From Candidula unifasciata (taxonomy: Eukaryota > Mollusca > Gastropoda > Stylommatophora > Geomitridae): DNA of 64,000 nucleotides. The DNA lies in NCBI GenBank assembly GCA_905116865.2, contig CAJHNH020008450.1, positions 684,310 through 748,309 of the forward strand, given 5' to 3'. Each line of letters begins with the position of its first letter. Positions within the stretch are counted from its first letter, which is position 1. The position numbers and the translations under genes are program-made. Below are positions 54,401-64,000 of this stretch, piece after piece. A model generated the notes under the pieces. That model made no database searches, was not told where the DNA came from, and worked only from the letters and a program-made list of their open reading frames with translations.

Positions 54401-57400
54401 TTTTGAAATTTTTTCTTTTTCATATTTGAGTATCACTGTCATCCATTTTACTCCAAACAGAAATGGGTGTGATGCCAGAGATTGCCAGAGCTGTGGAGGA
54501 GATGGATTGGAGGTTTGATTTTAGCCATCTATACTAACTTAACTTGCATTGTGTGGATTCTATGCTAAATTATATTGTTTGGTTTCTCTGCTAAAGTGTA
54601 CTGTTTGGATTCTGGGCTAAATTGTATTGTTTGGATTCTGTGCTAAATTGTTTGGTTTCTGTGCTAAATTGTTTGGATTCTGTGCTAAATTGTTTGGATT
54701 CTGTGCTAAATTGTTTGGATTCTGGGCTAAATTGTATTGTTTGGATTCTGTGCTAAATTGTTTGGTTTCTGTGCTAAATTGTATTGTTTGGTTTCTGTGC
54801 AAAAATGTATTGTTTGGTTTCTGGGCTAAATTGTGTCGTTTAGATTCTGTGCTAAATTGTTTGGTTTCTGTACTAAATTGTGTCGTTTAGATTCTGTGCT
54901 AAATTGTTTGGTTTCTGTGCTAAATTGTTTGGTTTCTGTGCAAAAATGTATTGTTTGGTTTCTGGGCTAAATTGTGTCGTTTAGATTCTGTGCTAAATTG
55001 TTTGGTTTCTGTGCAAAAATGTATTGTTTGGTTTCTGGGCTAAATTGTGTCGTTTAGATTCTGTGCTAAATTGTTTGGTTTCTGGGCTAAATTGTGTCGT
55101 TTAGATTCTGTGCTAAATTGTTTGGTTTCTGTGCTAAATTGTGTCGTTTAGATTCTGTGCTAAATTGTTTGGTTTCTGTGCTAAATTGTTTGGTTTCTGT
55201 GCAAAAATGTATTGTTTGGTTTCTGGGCTAAATTGTGTCGTTTAGATTCTGTGCTAAATTGTTTGGTTTCTGTGCTAAAGTGTATTGTTTGGTTTCTGGG
55301 CTAAATTGTGTCGTTTAGATTCTGTGCTAAATTGTTTGGTTTCTGTGCAAAAATATATTGTTTGGTTTCTGGGCTAAATTGTGTCGTTTAGATTCTGTGC
55401 TAAATTGTTTGGTTTCTGTGCTAAAGTGTATTGGCTGGGTTCTGGGCTAAATTGCTTGGTTTCTACGGTAAATTATATTGTTTGCTTCTATGTTCAAAAG
55501 TATTGTTTAGGTTCTGTACTAAATTGCATTGTTTAGGTTATGTACTAAATTGTATTGTTTAGGTTCTGTACTTAATTATACTGTTTAGGTTAGGTATGAA
55601 ATTATATTTTTTAAGTTTCTGTATACATTTATATTGTTTAGGTTCTATACTAATTTATATTGTTTAGGCTCTGTACAAAATTATATTGTTTAGGTTTTGT
55701 ACCTCTTTGTATTGTTTAGGTTCATTGCTCAGTTATATTGTTTGGGTATTGGGCTCAGTTGTATTGTTTAGGTTCAGTACTAAATTGTTTTGTTTAGGTT
55801 TTGTACTAAATTATATTGTTCAGGTTCTGTGCTAATTTTTGTATTGTATCTATCCAACATTAACTAGAAGTTTCACAATTGGCTTGTTTAACATAGATTG
55901 TCACAAATTCACACAATCCAAATTGATATTTCAGTTTACCAACTGATGTACAAGCGGAAGCTATACCCCTGATTCTTGGTGGAGGCGATGTGCTCATGGT
56001 AATGTCCATCACCTCGTATTGTGTGTTTTTAACTCCACTGTGCATCTGACCATAATTTTCTTTGGCTTAGTTTTTGGACTCATTTCTGTCAGCATAGTTT
56101 TTTGGACTCATTTCTGTATATTCTTACTAAAGTCCATGCTGTGTGGCGTTGGTAGTCATGTCTGTCCACAACTTTCTGTCTCGTGTATTTTCAGTCAACT
56201 CTTGACACAGATGATGTTCTAAGCCATGATGTCAAACTGTCCAGCATCTGTTCTCTCGGTCTCTCCTCCCCTCCAGTTTTCCCACCGTCACGATGTACTC
56301 TAGTTTTCCCCTTCTCATCACATGACCAAAGAATATAGATAGCCTCTTTCTAATGTGAGTAATCAGTTCTCTTCGTGAGTCAGTTTCTTTCAAGACGTCT
56401 TCATTACTCTTTTTGTCGTTCCAGTGTATTCTCATCATTTATCTATAAAACCACATCTCCACAGCTTCCAAATAAGTTTTCACTTTTCTGTATAGAATGT
56501 CCTTTTACAGAACATCCTTTCCCTCACAGCCTGCCTGAAAGAAAGTCAGTTCCTCACCAACTTTCCTGCCCAGGAATAAGAAAAGATGTTCTGTTCCTGT
56601 CTTCTTGCTGGTTGGCCCCTGCCCTTCTTACCCCGCACCTGCTCTCTGCTGCTGTTCTTTACTTAGCTCATTCTGTCTAAATTATTGGCTAAACTCATTT
56701 TGTTCCATTGCATCTTATTGTAAAATTTTTGGACTCAAAGATGGGATGAGTTAAACGGGAACCTTTCTCCCCATGTGGGTTCCTGGGCTCCCATTTTGGG
56801 AAATAAACAAAATAAACCCACTGGCCCCTAATAAGCATGTTGTAAAAGTCAACTAATTAGGGGTGTTGTCTTCGAAAGTAAAAAAAAAATGAAACATCTT
56901 TTTTCCACTCCTTTAGGTGTATGGGGCATATAGAGCTAGACTTATATTTTTATAGACCAATCTGCATAAGAGGGTGATGTCGTCAGCATCACGCCAGCCA
57001 CCTTTACTTCCCAGAACTGCACCCGGTACCCACTCAAGGCTGGGTTGACCTGGGAGTCAAGGTTTTCTTCAAAGTGGAAGCATATTAGCCTGAGATGTGA
57101 GCAGCCAGCAGATGGTTTACAGCACTAATTATGCTATAATGTCTGATTCACTGTTAGTGATGAACATGGCACAAAAGGGATGGCTGTAGTATGCATAGAG
57201 GGCTTTGCCAAGGGCAACTTTTTCTAACTTTGATTACCATTGGAGCTTAAAGTCAAAGTAATGTTTCCCCGTTGTGAATTTGAACAAAGAAGACACAAAG
57301 AATAGATTGTACAATTTTTTTATCTAGCATATTTCGCTGTAACTCGTGATGTGTCACAACAAGGACAAGCTCCTCACCTTGCATTTGTCCTGGTAAAACA

Positions 57401-60400
57401 GATTTTGTGTTTCAGTCCGAAAGATTCATTTATTTAGTTAGTTAGTTATTTGACAGATTATCCTTATTGCATGTTGAACCACTCAGTCCATAAGTGTTTG
57501 GATCCCCTCCGTAGTAAATCCTGCAGTGTGTAGTGGCTAATGACACCAGTTCTGTGTTGATTTACTCTTCTTCTTTGGCTGCCCATGTAGTGTTCTTTTT
57601 TGGGGACACCCCATTTAATATTATGTTCTTGCAGTCTGATCATGGTTGATTCACTGTTCTCAGTTGGTTCACGCAAACGTCTTAACTCACTTAGAGCATT
57701 CAGTATATCAGCCTGGTCCATGGCTTGTCTGGCTTTCACAGTAGCCTCACCTGCAAGTCTTATCAGCTTGCTCATTTCCTTGTACCCCCACATGTGGGAT
57801 TAATTTATTTGCTTCATTTTAATCAATTGTTACTGTAGTATGCACCTTGACGTGATACAGCGACATATGCCAGTCATTAAATAGTGCAATCTAATGTTTG
57901 TGTCTTCTTTGTTCAAACAGAGCTACAAAGTCTTTAGTCATGAGAGTTGATTTCATTGCTCATGATAGTTCCAGTATGGGCTGCAGCGCCCCATTTGTGT
58001 GTGTGTGTGTGTGTGGGGGGGGGGGAGATTGACCCACTGGCCGCCCTAACAAACATGTGTTAAAAGGCAACTAATTAGGGATTTTCCCTCCGAAGTCGGA
58101 GCGCATCTACCTGAGCGGCGATGAATCAACCGTCTGCATACAGATAAACCAGATCTGTAAAAGAGGTGTTCATGCAAAGTTCAAATTCTGGAACAAGACA
58201 TAAGTCCAGAAATGGATGAACAATAAGAACTTTCCACCAGAGTTTACAGCCAGTGAACTCTAAGAAGAAGAAAATGATTGTTCAAGGTTTTTAAAGCTCT
58301 GGCAGTTTCTCTAATCTTGAGTTGAGTCATGAATTGACATCATTGCATCTGGGGCATTCCCATGTGTGCTCCGTCCTCATCTTCAGCAACCAGCACAAAG
58401 TTCCAGTACTGATGGTACCGGTCACAATCTAGTTGTATGTCCGTCTTGCCTTTCCTCTGCTTGTAGTGAGCCGGCCAGACCCTCTGCTTACACCCAGGTA
58501 CCTCATTCTCTCCAGGCCATAATAATCTTCTTTCTCTACTGATTCGGTTGCTTGTTCCCAAAGGGCCTTGACCACATCTGCCTTGTCATGCATCAGCTCA
58601 CCACCCAGTGGTGCAGATCGAGCCAGTCTGTCTGCCTGTTCATTACCCACTACGCCGGCATGGCCTGGAGAAAAGATTTTCCCTCATCTAGTCCACACTG
58701 ATCACATTATTCATGTATGTGAAATTATTTTAAAATAATTATTCGCATGTTTATAATTTTGAAAAATTATTTATAAATGTAAAATGTTTTGGAATTAATT
58801 TGTTTTCTTATTAGGCTGCTGAGACTGGCAGTGGGAAAACTGGAGTGAGTATGAGAGTTGTCTCATGATCTGGTTATTTTTAGATTGTTATAAATGTTCT
58901 CATGGGGTTTCGGGGGCCTCATTTAGAGGAGTAAGTTTAGACCCTCTGCCCCATGCTATAAATGTTCTCATGGGGTTTTGGGGGCCTCATTTAGAGGAGA
59001 AAGTTCAGACCCTCTGCCCCTAACAAGTATGTTGTAAAACATGACTGAGAAAAGATTTGCTGAGAAATTTTGCCTAACAGCGCTACCTGGGCAAAATTGT
59101 GAGTTAAAAATCTAGCCAAAGTATTTCAGAATCCTTGCTGGTGCAATGGAGTTCGTGCACTGCGCTGAGATTCTTCAGAAGAGACTCAGGCTTGAGTCAG
59201 AAGTAGAACTTTTGGGTTACTACCCTTGTGCCATGATGTTGATCTGTTGTCTAAACCTGTCTAAATCTTGCTTAAAAGCATATAAATTGCAGCCCAGCTT
59301 CTTCTTATGCTTATGTTTATGGTCTATTCAACATCATGGCACACGGTGGACATAGTGTCACATTGTTATTGGTACCTTTGGATAAGCTTGCTGCTAAACA
59401 TGGGGGATCGAGTGCTTATGGGATTGTCTTGAGTGCTATGAAATCGATTCTTAACTTAAAACTTCTGTTGAAATTATTGTCATGTTTGTAAGGTTATTTT
59501 ACATTTTGCATAATTAGTAAATTAGTTGCTTATCTGTAGGGATGCAGAGAGCAAATTCCTGGCATTGTGGACGCTATTGTCAGAACAGTGATTGACAAAA
59601 ATACAGATGAAGGTGATGCTTACACAGATGATCAGTAATTTGGAGCATGCGAAGCGCAATTGCATTCAGAGTAGGCTCGAGCAGAAAAAAGCATCAAGCA
59701 GATGAATGGCGCCTTTGCTGTTACAACTAGTAGCCTTACAATGGAAACTATGGCTGTAACAAGAACATTAGCATGGCTTAGTACTCAAGAGTTCACAATT
59801 GTGTGCTTACTTAGTGACTTGATGAATGTGTTTAAAAACATCCAGGTTAGTTTCGTCAGATAAGAATGGATTGCAACACTAAGCACTTTGTGAATGGCTG
59901 CCCTAACCTTCAGCATTGTCCCAGGTCATGCAGGTGTTCAAGGGAATGAAAGTAAAAGTAAAATAAAGGGCCTTTTTCCACATCTTTAGGTGTATAGGGC
60001 ATATAGGGCTAGACTTGTATTTTATAGACCAATGGCACAAGATGTGTGATGTGGTCAGCATCACGCCGGCTGCCTCTACTTCGCGGGACTGCACCCGGTA
60101 CCCACTCAAGGCTGGGTCGACCTGGAAGCCAAGGTCATTTTTGAAGAAAAGTCCGGCTCCGCCATGAGCGAACCCACGACCTTCTGATCCGCGGCGCGCG
60201 TCTAGCCGCTCCGCCACGGGGGCTCCCCAAGGGAATGAGCGTGCAGATTATCTTTAGTAACTGCGGTTGCTATGGCTGGTCCAGTGCTGGACAAAGTCAT
60301 GTAATCAATGTCGTGTGCAGCACTTATAGTGATGACAAACACGCTAAAAAACATTACTCCCTATCCCTGTCTAGGCTGATTGACATGGGGGTGCTGCCTG

Positions 60401-62712
60401 GAGCTGCAAGAAGGGAACATTTCACATATCACAGACGTCATCAGTGTTAATAAAATTTTTAGGAGGAGATCTGAGCACGTATGGATCTGTACCAAGTGCT
60501 GTGATGATAATCCTTACTAACGCTAATCAGGGATTTTTCAATTTTCCATTGTGTGTAACTAGTAAGTTTTCCTATTAGACTGAATTAATGACACTAAACT
60601 CCTAGTATTATAAACCAGCTTTGATGTGGATTCAAACCTGAAACCTTTGGGCCATCAGACTTCTTTTCTCTAGACCCTGTTCAGCCTTTTTTGTCTGAGG
60701 TGTTGAGAAGACATTTTGTGCAATCCTTGGTGTGTGCTGTGTTGATGCTGGTATTCAAGGCCTCAAATATGCTATCTAACCATCATTTGGTGGGGGCGAC
60801 CTCTGTCTCTGCTAATGTTGTGTCTGAGTGATAGAGCTCTCTGTGGTGCATTCTCTTGTGGTAGTCTTGACACATGTCTGAACCATTTGATCTGTTGCCT
60901 TTTGATGTAGCTTAGCACTGGTTCTCTAACTTGTTTCCTGACTTGTTTGTGCTCCTGTCTCTTCCAGTTACATTTTGGATTTGCCATAGACATTTAAATT
61001 AGTTTATTTAATTCTGTTTTAATTCCGCTTGCACAGGCAAGAGTCTAAAACAGAAACAGTTATGGTTTTGTAATAGTATGCATTTAGTGTTATCATGAAA
61101 TTAGCATTAATATATCCTCATTTCTTATTGCCAGGCATTTTGTTTGCCCATTCTTCAAATTGTCTATGAGTCTATGAAAGATTTACAGGAAGGCAAGGGA
61201 GCTGGCAAGAAGGTTGCCAAGACTGCGAGTGAGTACCATTTTAATATGTTAGGTTTAATCCTGGTTATGTGCCATGCTGGGAGTTCCTGTAGCGTATTGG
61301 CTAGACTGTTGCCTGCTAGCCCAAGGGTCAGGTTCACATTAGCAACTGAGTCATTTTTTTGTAATTGACGTGGGCTGGCATGTTCTCCCATTCTGAAATG
61401 GTTCACCGCTGTGCCCGTGTGAGCTGTTTGTGCAAACTGCAGAACATTTTCTGCAAGAATTTCCCTTGTACAGACCATTTAGAAGGGAATACTGGCACGC
61501 TAAGTCAACACTGAACACAAGAGTTATATGAAACTAAAAGGCAACTCCTAAAACCGTTCAGTTTATTGAAGGGGAAATGGGAAGTAGAAGCAGCCGGTGA
61601 GATGTTGATCACTTCACCCACAAAGTGCCGATTGGTGTATTAAAAAGAAAATGTGTTTAGCATCACCTGCCTCAGTTTGCCACCAAGTGGTGCAGAACTA
61701 TTCAATCTGTTCCCATATTTTTTTCCCAACAACCTTCTTACCTTGGAGAAAAGATCCAGAGGATGCTAACTGTCCAAACTATCCAAGACCTCTAAAGTGA
61801 TTAATGCCACTCTACATGAAGCATACCTGATTCCAGCTTTTTTCAGCAGGCTGCTTTGTGAGTGTTACAGCCACAACAAGTGTGTGCAGCTGATCATCTA
61901 GTTAGCAAAAAGCATGCTGTGACTGCCTCCACCTCTATTCTGAAACTGTGTGTTGTGGTATCATATGCTAGGTTAGTTGCATTAAGCCTCATCCATTATA
62001 TTTTGCCTTTCGGTGCTGAGCCATATAGATAATCACATTACCTAGTAGGGAATTGTCAGGAATCAGTCGCGTTTCTCCAAGACTGTCCCAAATACAACAT
62101 ATCAAAGTAAAACTTCTGGACAAGAGAAACACTGGTTGAAGCCAAACTTTACGGGTCGCTGAATGAATTACAAAAGACAGTGAAGGTCATACTAGAGACT
62201 TCCCGTGTGGTTTTTTTGGGCCCTCTTATGTGGAAAACAAGAATAGAACCACTGCCTCAACAACAAGCATGTCGTATGAATCGACTAATTGGGAACTTCC
62301 TTCTACGTCGGAGTGCATCTGCTCGAACAGCAAGGAACAACCAGCTGCACACAAATAAGCCAGTAAAACGGATGCACATGCAAAACTCAGGCCCTGGCAC
62401 AAAACCAAAGTCCAAATAGATGAAAAACCGGGTCTTTCGGCTGGAGCTTACAGCCGGTGAATAAAGAAAAAGAAGCAGATACTAGAGACAGCACTGCAGA
62501 TGTAGATAACCTGTTTCAAGCTAATGAAAGAAGGAGAGGATGAATTTCTGATTCTGCAGTGCCCACTGGCATTACTACATATACTTCTGTACATGCATAT
62601 CTTCAAAACCAAATGTTAACTTTATAATTGTCTGATATATGTACCATCCCCTTTTCAGGTGCAGGGAAAGGCCACTGGCGCATGAATGTGCATGACAGAG
62701 GAAATGCCATGG
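51400..62712 (+). CDS. DDX1: ATP-dependent RNA helicase DDX1, first six exons (3' partial)
   Basis: DDX1 is a DEAD-box helicase with a SPRY domain inserted between helicase motifs I and Ia; it acts in tRNA ligase complexes, transcript processing and DNA-break repair. Exons: 51400-51415, 54461-54512, 55935-55998, 58815-58844, 61135-61228, 62659-62712. Phases agree and give 103 codons plus a split codon. The start MTAFEEMGVMPEIARAVEEM matches animal DDX1. LPTDVQAEAIPLI is the Q motif, AAETGSGKTG is motif I (Walker A), and AGKGHWRMNVHDRGNAM begins the SPRY insertion. The remaining ~640 residues should lie to the right; the last 1.3 kb contains no further recognisable exon. Confidence 0.93.
51416..52730 (+). 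other. DDX1 intron 1, left part
   Basis: No tandem array. Contains a small tandem duplication of GAAAGTGG-CACATG-CACTGCTGCT (51918-51975). No gene recognised. Confidence 0.45.
52731..52872. mobile_element. hAT-like MITE, ~142 bp
   Basis: Starts CAGGGTTATTCAACTGTCGG and ends ATTGAAAAGCTCTG, giving imperfect inverted ends. Flanks cGCAGAG and TGTAGAG may be a decayed 8 bp duplication. Confidence 0.6.
53640..53985 (+). mobile_element. LINE tail
   Basis: AMDHADILNALQAVKHL, ESATMTRLPEQCI, NQHRTGVISCCMLQNLLRRG, a copy of the tail at 57420-57800. A G-rich run (53902-53928) interrupts it. Confidence 0.65.
54117..54265 (-). mobile_element. LINE tail with zinc-knuckle coding
   Basis: Minus frame reads LWEQSVDTLEWLLHPRTQQA, WKCPMCSDIDC; copy of 3850-4010. 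Confidence 0.65.
54461..54512 (+). CDS. DDX1: DDX1 exon 2
   Basis: 52 nt between ctccaaacag and GTTTGA. Encodes MGVMPEIARAVEEMDW, the family signature N-terminus. Confidence 0.93.
54545..55855. repeat. 21-26 bp minisatellite filling DDX1 intron 2
   Basis: Unit ATTGTTTGGTTTCTGTGCTA plus A. Variants GTGTCGTTTAGATTCTG, GTGCAAAAATGTATT and GGGCTAA recur as a ~72 bp compound in the middle. Older units with TTTAGGTTCTGTAC lie at the right end. Confidence 0.96.
55935..55998 (+). CDS. DDX1: DDX1 exon 3, Q motif
   Basis: 64 nt between gatatttcag and GTAATG. Encodes LPTDVQAEAIPLILGGGDVL plus M, with the Q-motif glutamine. Confidence 0.94.
56120..56490 (-). mobile_element. LINE ORF2 C-terminal remnant
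   Basis: Minus frame [60 protein letters not shown], the post-RT LINE tail. Confidence 0.78.
56765..57120. mobile_element. A-repeat fragment, SINE B copy, A-repeat fragment
   Basis: 56765-56890 (+) A-repeat 5' half; 56905-57060 (-) SINE B body without head; 57062-57120 A-repeat middle (AGCCTGAGATGTGAGCAGCC). SINE B may have inserted into an A-repeat. Confidence 0.6.
57420..57800 (-). mobile_element. LINE tail with (TAAC)n-type end
   Basis: Minus frame KARQAMDQADILNALSELRR, ESTMIRLQEHNIKWGVPKKE, NQHRTGVISHYTLQDLLRRG, SKHLWTEWFNMQ, ending in a TAAC run at 57425-57445. Confidence 0.72.
57975..58275 (+). repeat. A-repeat copy with GT- and G-run
   Basis: (GT)n then a G-run (58013-58025) at the 5' position, followed by CTAATTAGGGATTTTCCCTC, CGAAGTCGGAGCGCATCTAC, GGATGAACAATAAGAACTTT, GTTTACAGCCAGTGAACTCT, AAGAAGAAG. 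Confidence 0.85.
58320..58690 (-). mobile_element. LINE RNase H end and zinc-knuckle tail
   Basis: Minus frame [40 protein letters not shown], then after a frame shift [20 protein letters not shown]. Joins the GNEQADRLA RNase H motif to the zinc-knuckle tail, showing that they belong to one element family. Confidence 0.8.
58815..58844 (+). CDS. DDX1: DDX1 exon 4, 30 nt microexon with Walker A
   Basis: Exactly ten codons (AAETGSGKTG) between ttcttattag and GTGAGT, phase 0 at both ends. It carries the complete motif I P-loop. Confidence 0.93.
58888..59035 (+). repeat. Two tandem copies of the A-repeat 5' end
   Basis: A ~68 bp unit (ATAAATGTTCTCATGGGGTT, GGGGGCCTCATTTAGAGGAG, GACCCTCTGCCCC) occurs twice in tandem; the second continues TAACAAGTATGTTGTAAAA. 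Confidence 0.75.
59040..59460 (+). repeat. Dispersed repeat (cf. 5700) followed by LINE tail
   Basis: 59040-59260 matches 5810-5990. 59370-59460 is the LINE zinc-knuckle tail (GGGGGATCGAGTGCTTATGG). Confidence 0.6.
59540..60530 (+). pseudogene. LINE RNase H pseudogene interrupted by SINE B
   Basis: Decayed RNase H: DEGDAYTDDQ-stop-FGACEA, then FAVTTSSLTMETMAVTRTLA, FSIVPGHAGVQGNE (catalytic GHAGV...GNE region), broken by SINE B, resuming NERADYL after 60228. The end reads RRRSEHVWICTKCCDDNPY. Contains multiple stops. Confidence 0.82.
59950..60227 (-). mobile_element. SINE B, full length, tRNA-derived, with TSD
   Basis: Minus strand starts GGAGCCCCCGTGGCGGAGCG, GCTAGACGC (box A-like), GTCGTGGGTTCGCTC (box B-like), body GGTCGACCCAGCCTTGAGTG, GGTACCGGGTGCAGTC, ending TTTATTTTACTTTTACTT. 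An 11 bp duplication CAAGGGAATGA flanks it (59939-59949 and 60228-60238). Confidence 0.92.
60690..61000 (-). mobile_element. LINE ORF2 C-terminal remnant
   Basis: Minus frame VREPVLSYIKRQQIKWFRHV, SRLPQENAPQRALSL, ISRDRGRPHQMMVR. Ends about 135 bp before DDX1 exon 5. Confidence 0.72.
61135..61228 (+). CDS. DDX1: DDX1 exon 5
   Basis: 94 nt between ttattgccag and GTGAGT. Encodes AFCLPILQIVYESMKDLQEG then a Lys-rich linker, the usual transition into the SPRY insert. Confidence 0.93.
61275..61490 (+). mobile_element. Possible tRNA-headed SINE (E)
   Basis: TGTAGCGTATTGGCTAGACT is box A-like and GGGTCAGGTTCACATTAG is weakly box B-like. Only one copy in the window, so the call is tentative. Confidence 0.4.
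61500..62190 (+). other. DDX1 intron 5, mostly unassigned
   Basis: Includes a short SINE B fragment (61575-61640: GCAGCCGGTGAGATGTTGAT, CAAAGTGCCGATTGG). Otherwise nothing recognised. Confidence 0.4.
62195..62478 (+). repeat. A-repeat copy
   Basis: CCCGTGTGGTTTTTTTGGGC, GAATAGAACCACTGCCTC, AAGCATGTCGTATGAATCGA, GGGTCTTTCGGCTGGAGCTT, ACAGCCGGTGAAT, ending in AAAGAAAAAGAAG. Confidence 0.85.
62659..62712 (+). CDS. DDX1: DDX1 exon 6, SPRY start
   Basis: 54 nt between ccttttcag and GTAAGT. Encodes AGKGHWRMNVHDRGNAM, matching the family's W-x-M-N-x-x-D-R-G segment. Confidence 0.9.
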
Positions 62713-62779
62713 GTAAGTTATGACTAAAATTAAGACATTATATTTAGTCTGATATCATTGGGATGTGAAGTGTAAGCAC

Positions 62780-62803
62780 ACACACACACACACACACAAA
62801 AAC
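62780..62803. repeat. (CA)n microsatellite
   Basis: Short CA run just after DDX1 exon 6. Confidence 0.85.
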
Positions 62804-62879
62804 ATCTGATACGAAGCAAATTCATCCCACTCCAGTATGCCAGTACTAGTGCCAGACATGGCCACTCACAGCAGAGCGT

Positions 62880-63300
62880 AAAAGAAAATCAGTAACCACA
62901 GAAATGATGTGTCTGAGAAAGGCTGCAGGACACGGTATACACCACAAGAGCTCAAGGTAGGCCAAGAACAACATGCAAAGATAACATCAGAAATGAGATC
63001 ATAGAGATAAAAATTCAGCATGGAAATGGTTGTAAATTACGTGCAAAGACAGCTAAGGGTTTGCACACTAAGAGGGAACGTCTTATGATTCCTTACCTTG
63101 CAAGACATACTCTAAAAGAGGATATAAAGCACAAGGTAGACCAAGAATAATATGAAAAGATAACATCAGAAAAACTATACAACAGTACGATGTGTCTGTG
63201 ATCAGGGCCACCTAAAGAGCAGGAAGCTAATCCTTATATTTCCCTTGTCACCTAAAGTTGTAAAAGAGTAAAAGATAAGGTAAAGAAGAAGAATTAAGAT
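62880..63300 (+). mobile_element. Two LINE 3' tail copies in tandem
   Basis: RPRTTCKDNIRNEIIEIKIQ, YLARHTLKEDIKHKVDQE, then YEKITSEKLYNSTMCL. AGATAACATCAGAAA with its context occurs twice (~62980 and ~63160). Ends in AAGAAGAA. Confidence 0.6.
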
Positions 63301-63339
63301 TAAACAGCTGGGCAGTACTTAATACCATAATCATCATTG

Positions 63340-63600
63340 CGGTCCCATTAACCATGTCCTTGGGGTCAACCGTTGCTGTTGACTGACCAGATCTCTCCAC
63401 ATGTCTTGGTCAAATGATGGGGACTTGATGCTTGAGGCCTGTACATTCAGCTGAACTCTGTGTCGAAGTCTTTCCTGGTCTGCTTCATTTTTCTCTGGCC
63501 CTGAACCAAGTCCTGTATTAGTTGTGCAGTGCCACAAACTGCAGGTTAAAATGCTAATTTTTTCATGTTTTGAAAAATAAAGTGACAGCAGAGCCATCTA
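63340..63600 (-). mobile_element. Possible LINE tail
   Basis: Minus frame DQERLRHRVQLNVQASSIKS, PSFDQDMWRDLVSQQQRLTP resembles the far C-terminus of LINE ORF2 (W-R-x-L-V). Tentative. Confidence 0.4.
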
Positions 63601-63734
63601 AACAGCATTAAGGGCCCTTGGACAGGAATGAAATGTAAATGGTCTTTAGACGTACAGATAAGCATGGGCCCACATGCTAGAGTGGACCCCAGGCAAGTGC
63701 CCATCGGGCTCTTATGTAAAGACTGCATTGGGTG

Positions 63735-64000
63735 ACAGGATTTAAAGTCAAAGGTTTGAAAACATAGGTGATGGAGAGGATTTGAAGTCAGAGGTTTAAA
63801 AACATCAGGTGACGGAGAGGATTTGAAGTTGAGTGTTTCATCGGGTGACAGAGAGGATTTGAAGTCAAAGGTTTGAAAACATCAGGTGACAGAGAGGATT
63901 TAATGTCAACGGTTCAAAATCATCAGGTGACGGAGAGGATTTGAAGTAAGTTGAGGGTTTCGTCAGGTTACAGAGAGGGTTTGAAGTCAGAGGTTTAAAA
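63735..64000. repeat. ~41 bp minisatellite, runs off the window
   Basis: About six units of TCAAAGGTTTGAAAACATCA, GGTGACAGAGAGGATTTGAA, G, with a shorter variant lacking part of the middle. Lies in a DDX1 intron. Confidence 0.9.

Noticed and set aside
59903..60217. Minus-strand frame starting MAERLDARRGSEGRGF as a gene
   Set aside because: It lies within SINE B; the Arg-rich start is translation of its tRNA-like head, and the frame runs through the insertion boundary.

Overview
The window is animal nuclear DNA, most likely from an invertebrate and plausibly a mollusc (gastropod-like). The evidence is spliced genes with GT-AG introns, metazoan protein families, a very high load of truncated LINE tails and tRNA-headed SINEs, and introns filled with minisatellites. 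The species assignment is inference. No bacterial, plasmid or viral gene is visible.

Three genes can be built exon by exon with consistent reading phase. (1) 323-14885, + strand: the last twelve exons, about 601 codons, of anillin (ANLN), ending with the anillin homology domain and a PH domain. The 5' half lies to the left of the window. (2) 49056-21518, - strand: a complete nine-exon mitochondrial dihydroorotate dehydrogenase (DHODH, 408 aa model). (3) 51400-62712, + strand: the first six exons of the DEAD-box RNA helicase DDX1, continuing past the right edge. ANLN and DHODH converge on a 6.6 kb gap. DHODH and DDX1 start codons diverge across 2.3 kb. The genes do not form a pathway: anillin is a cytokinesis scaffold, DHODH makes pyrimidines and DDX1 acts in RNA processing.

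The rest is repeat DNA. There are at least sixteen tandem arrays (2-60 bp units, up to about 72 copies), nearly all inside introns. Many end within a few tens of bases of a 3' splice site. Two DHODH arrays (before exon 7 and before exon 9) are in register with the splice acceptor, as if the acceptor itself had been amplified. Similar but weaker cases precede ANLN exons. A 60 bp array (about 32 copies, 37.67-39.60 kb) appears to be seeded from the 3' tail of a LINE family that also occurs singly elsewhere in the window.

Dispersed repeats include about 18 copies of a roughly 280 bp repeat (called A-repeat here), several tRNA-derived SINE families (B, C, D and a possible E), hAT-like terminal fragments, a Penelope-like 3' fragment just upstream of DDX1, and some thirty decayed LINE 3' ends. 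Two SINEs sit inside LINE copies with clean target-site duplications.

Long open frames over the tandem arrays, on either strand, are products of repeat period rather than genes. No tRNA, rRNA or CRISPR locus was found.
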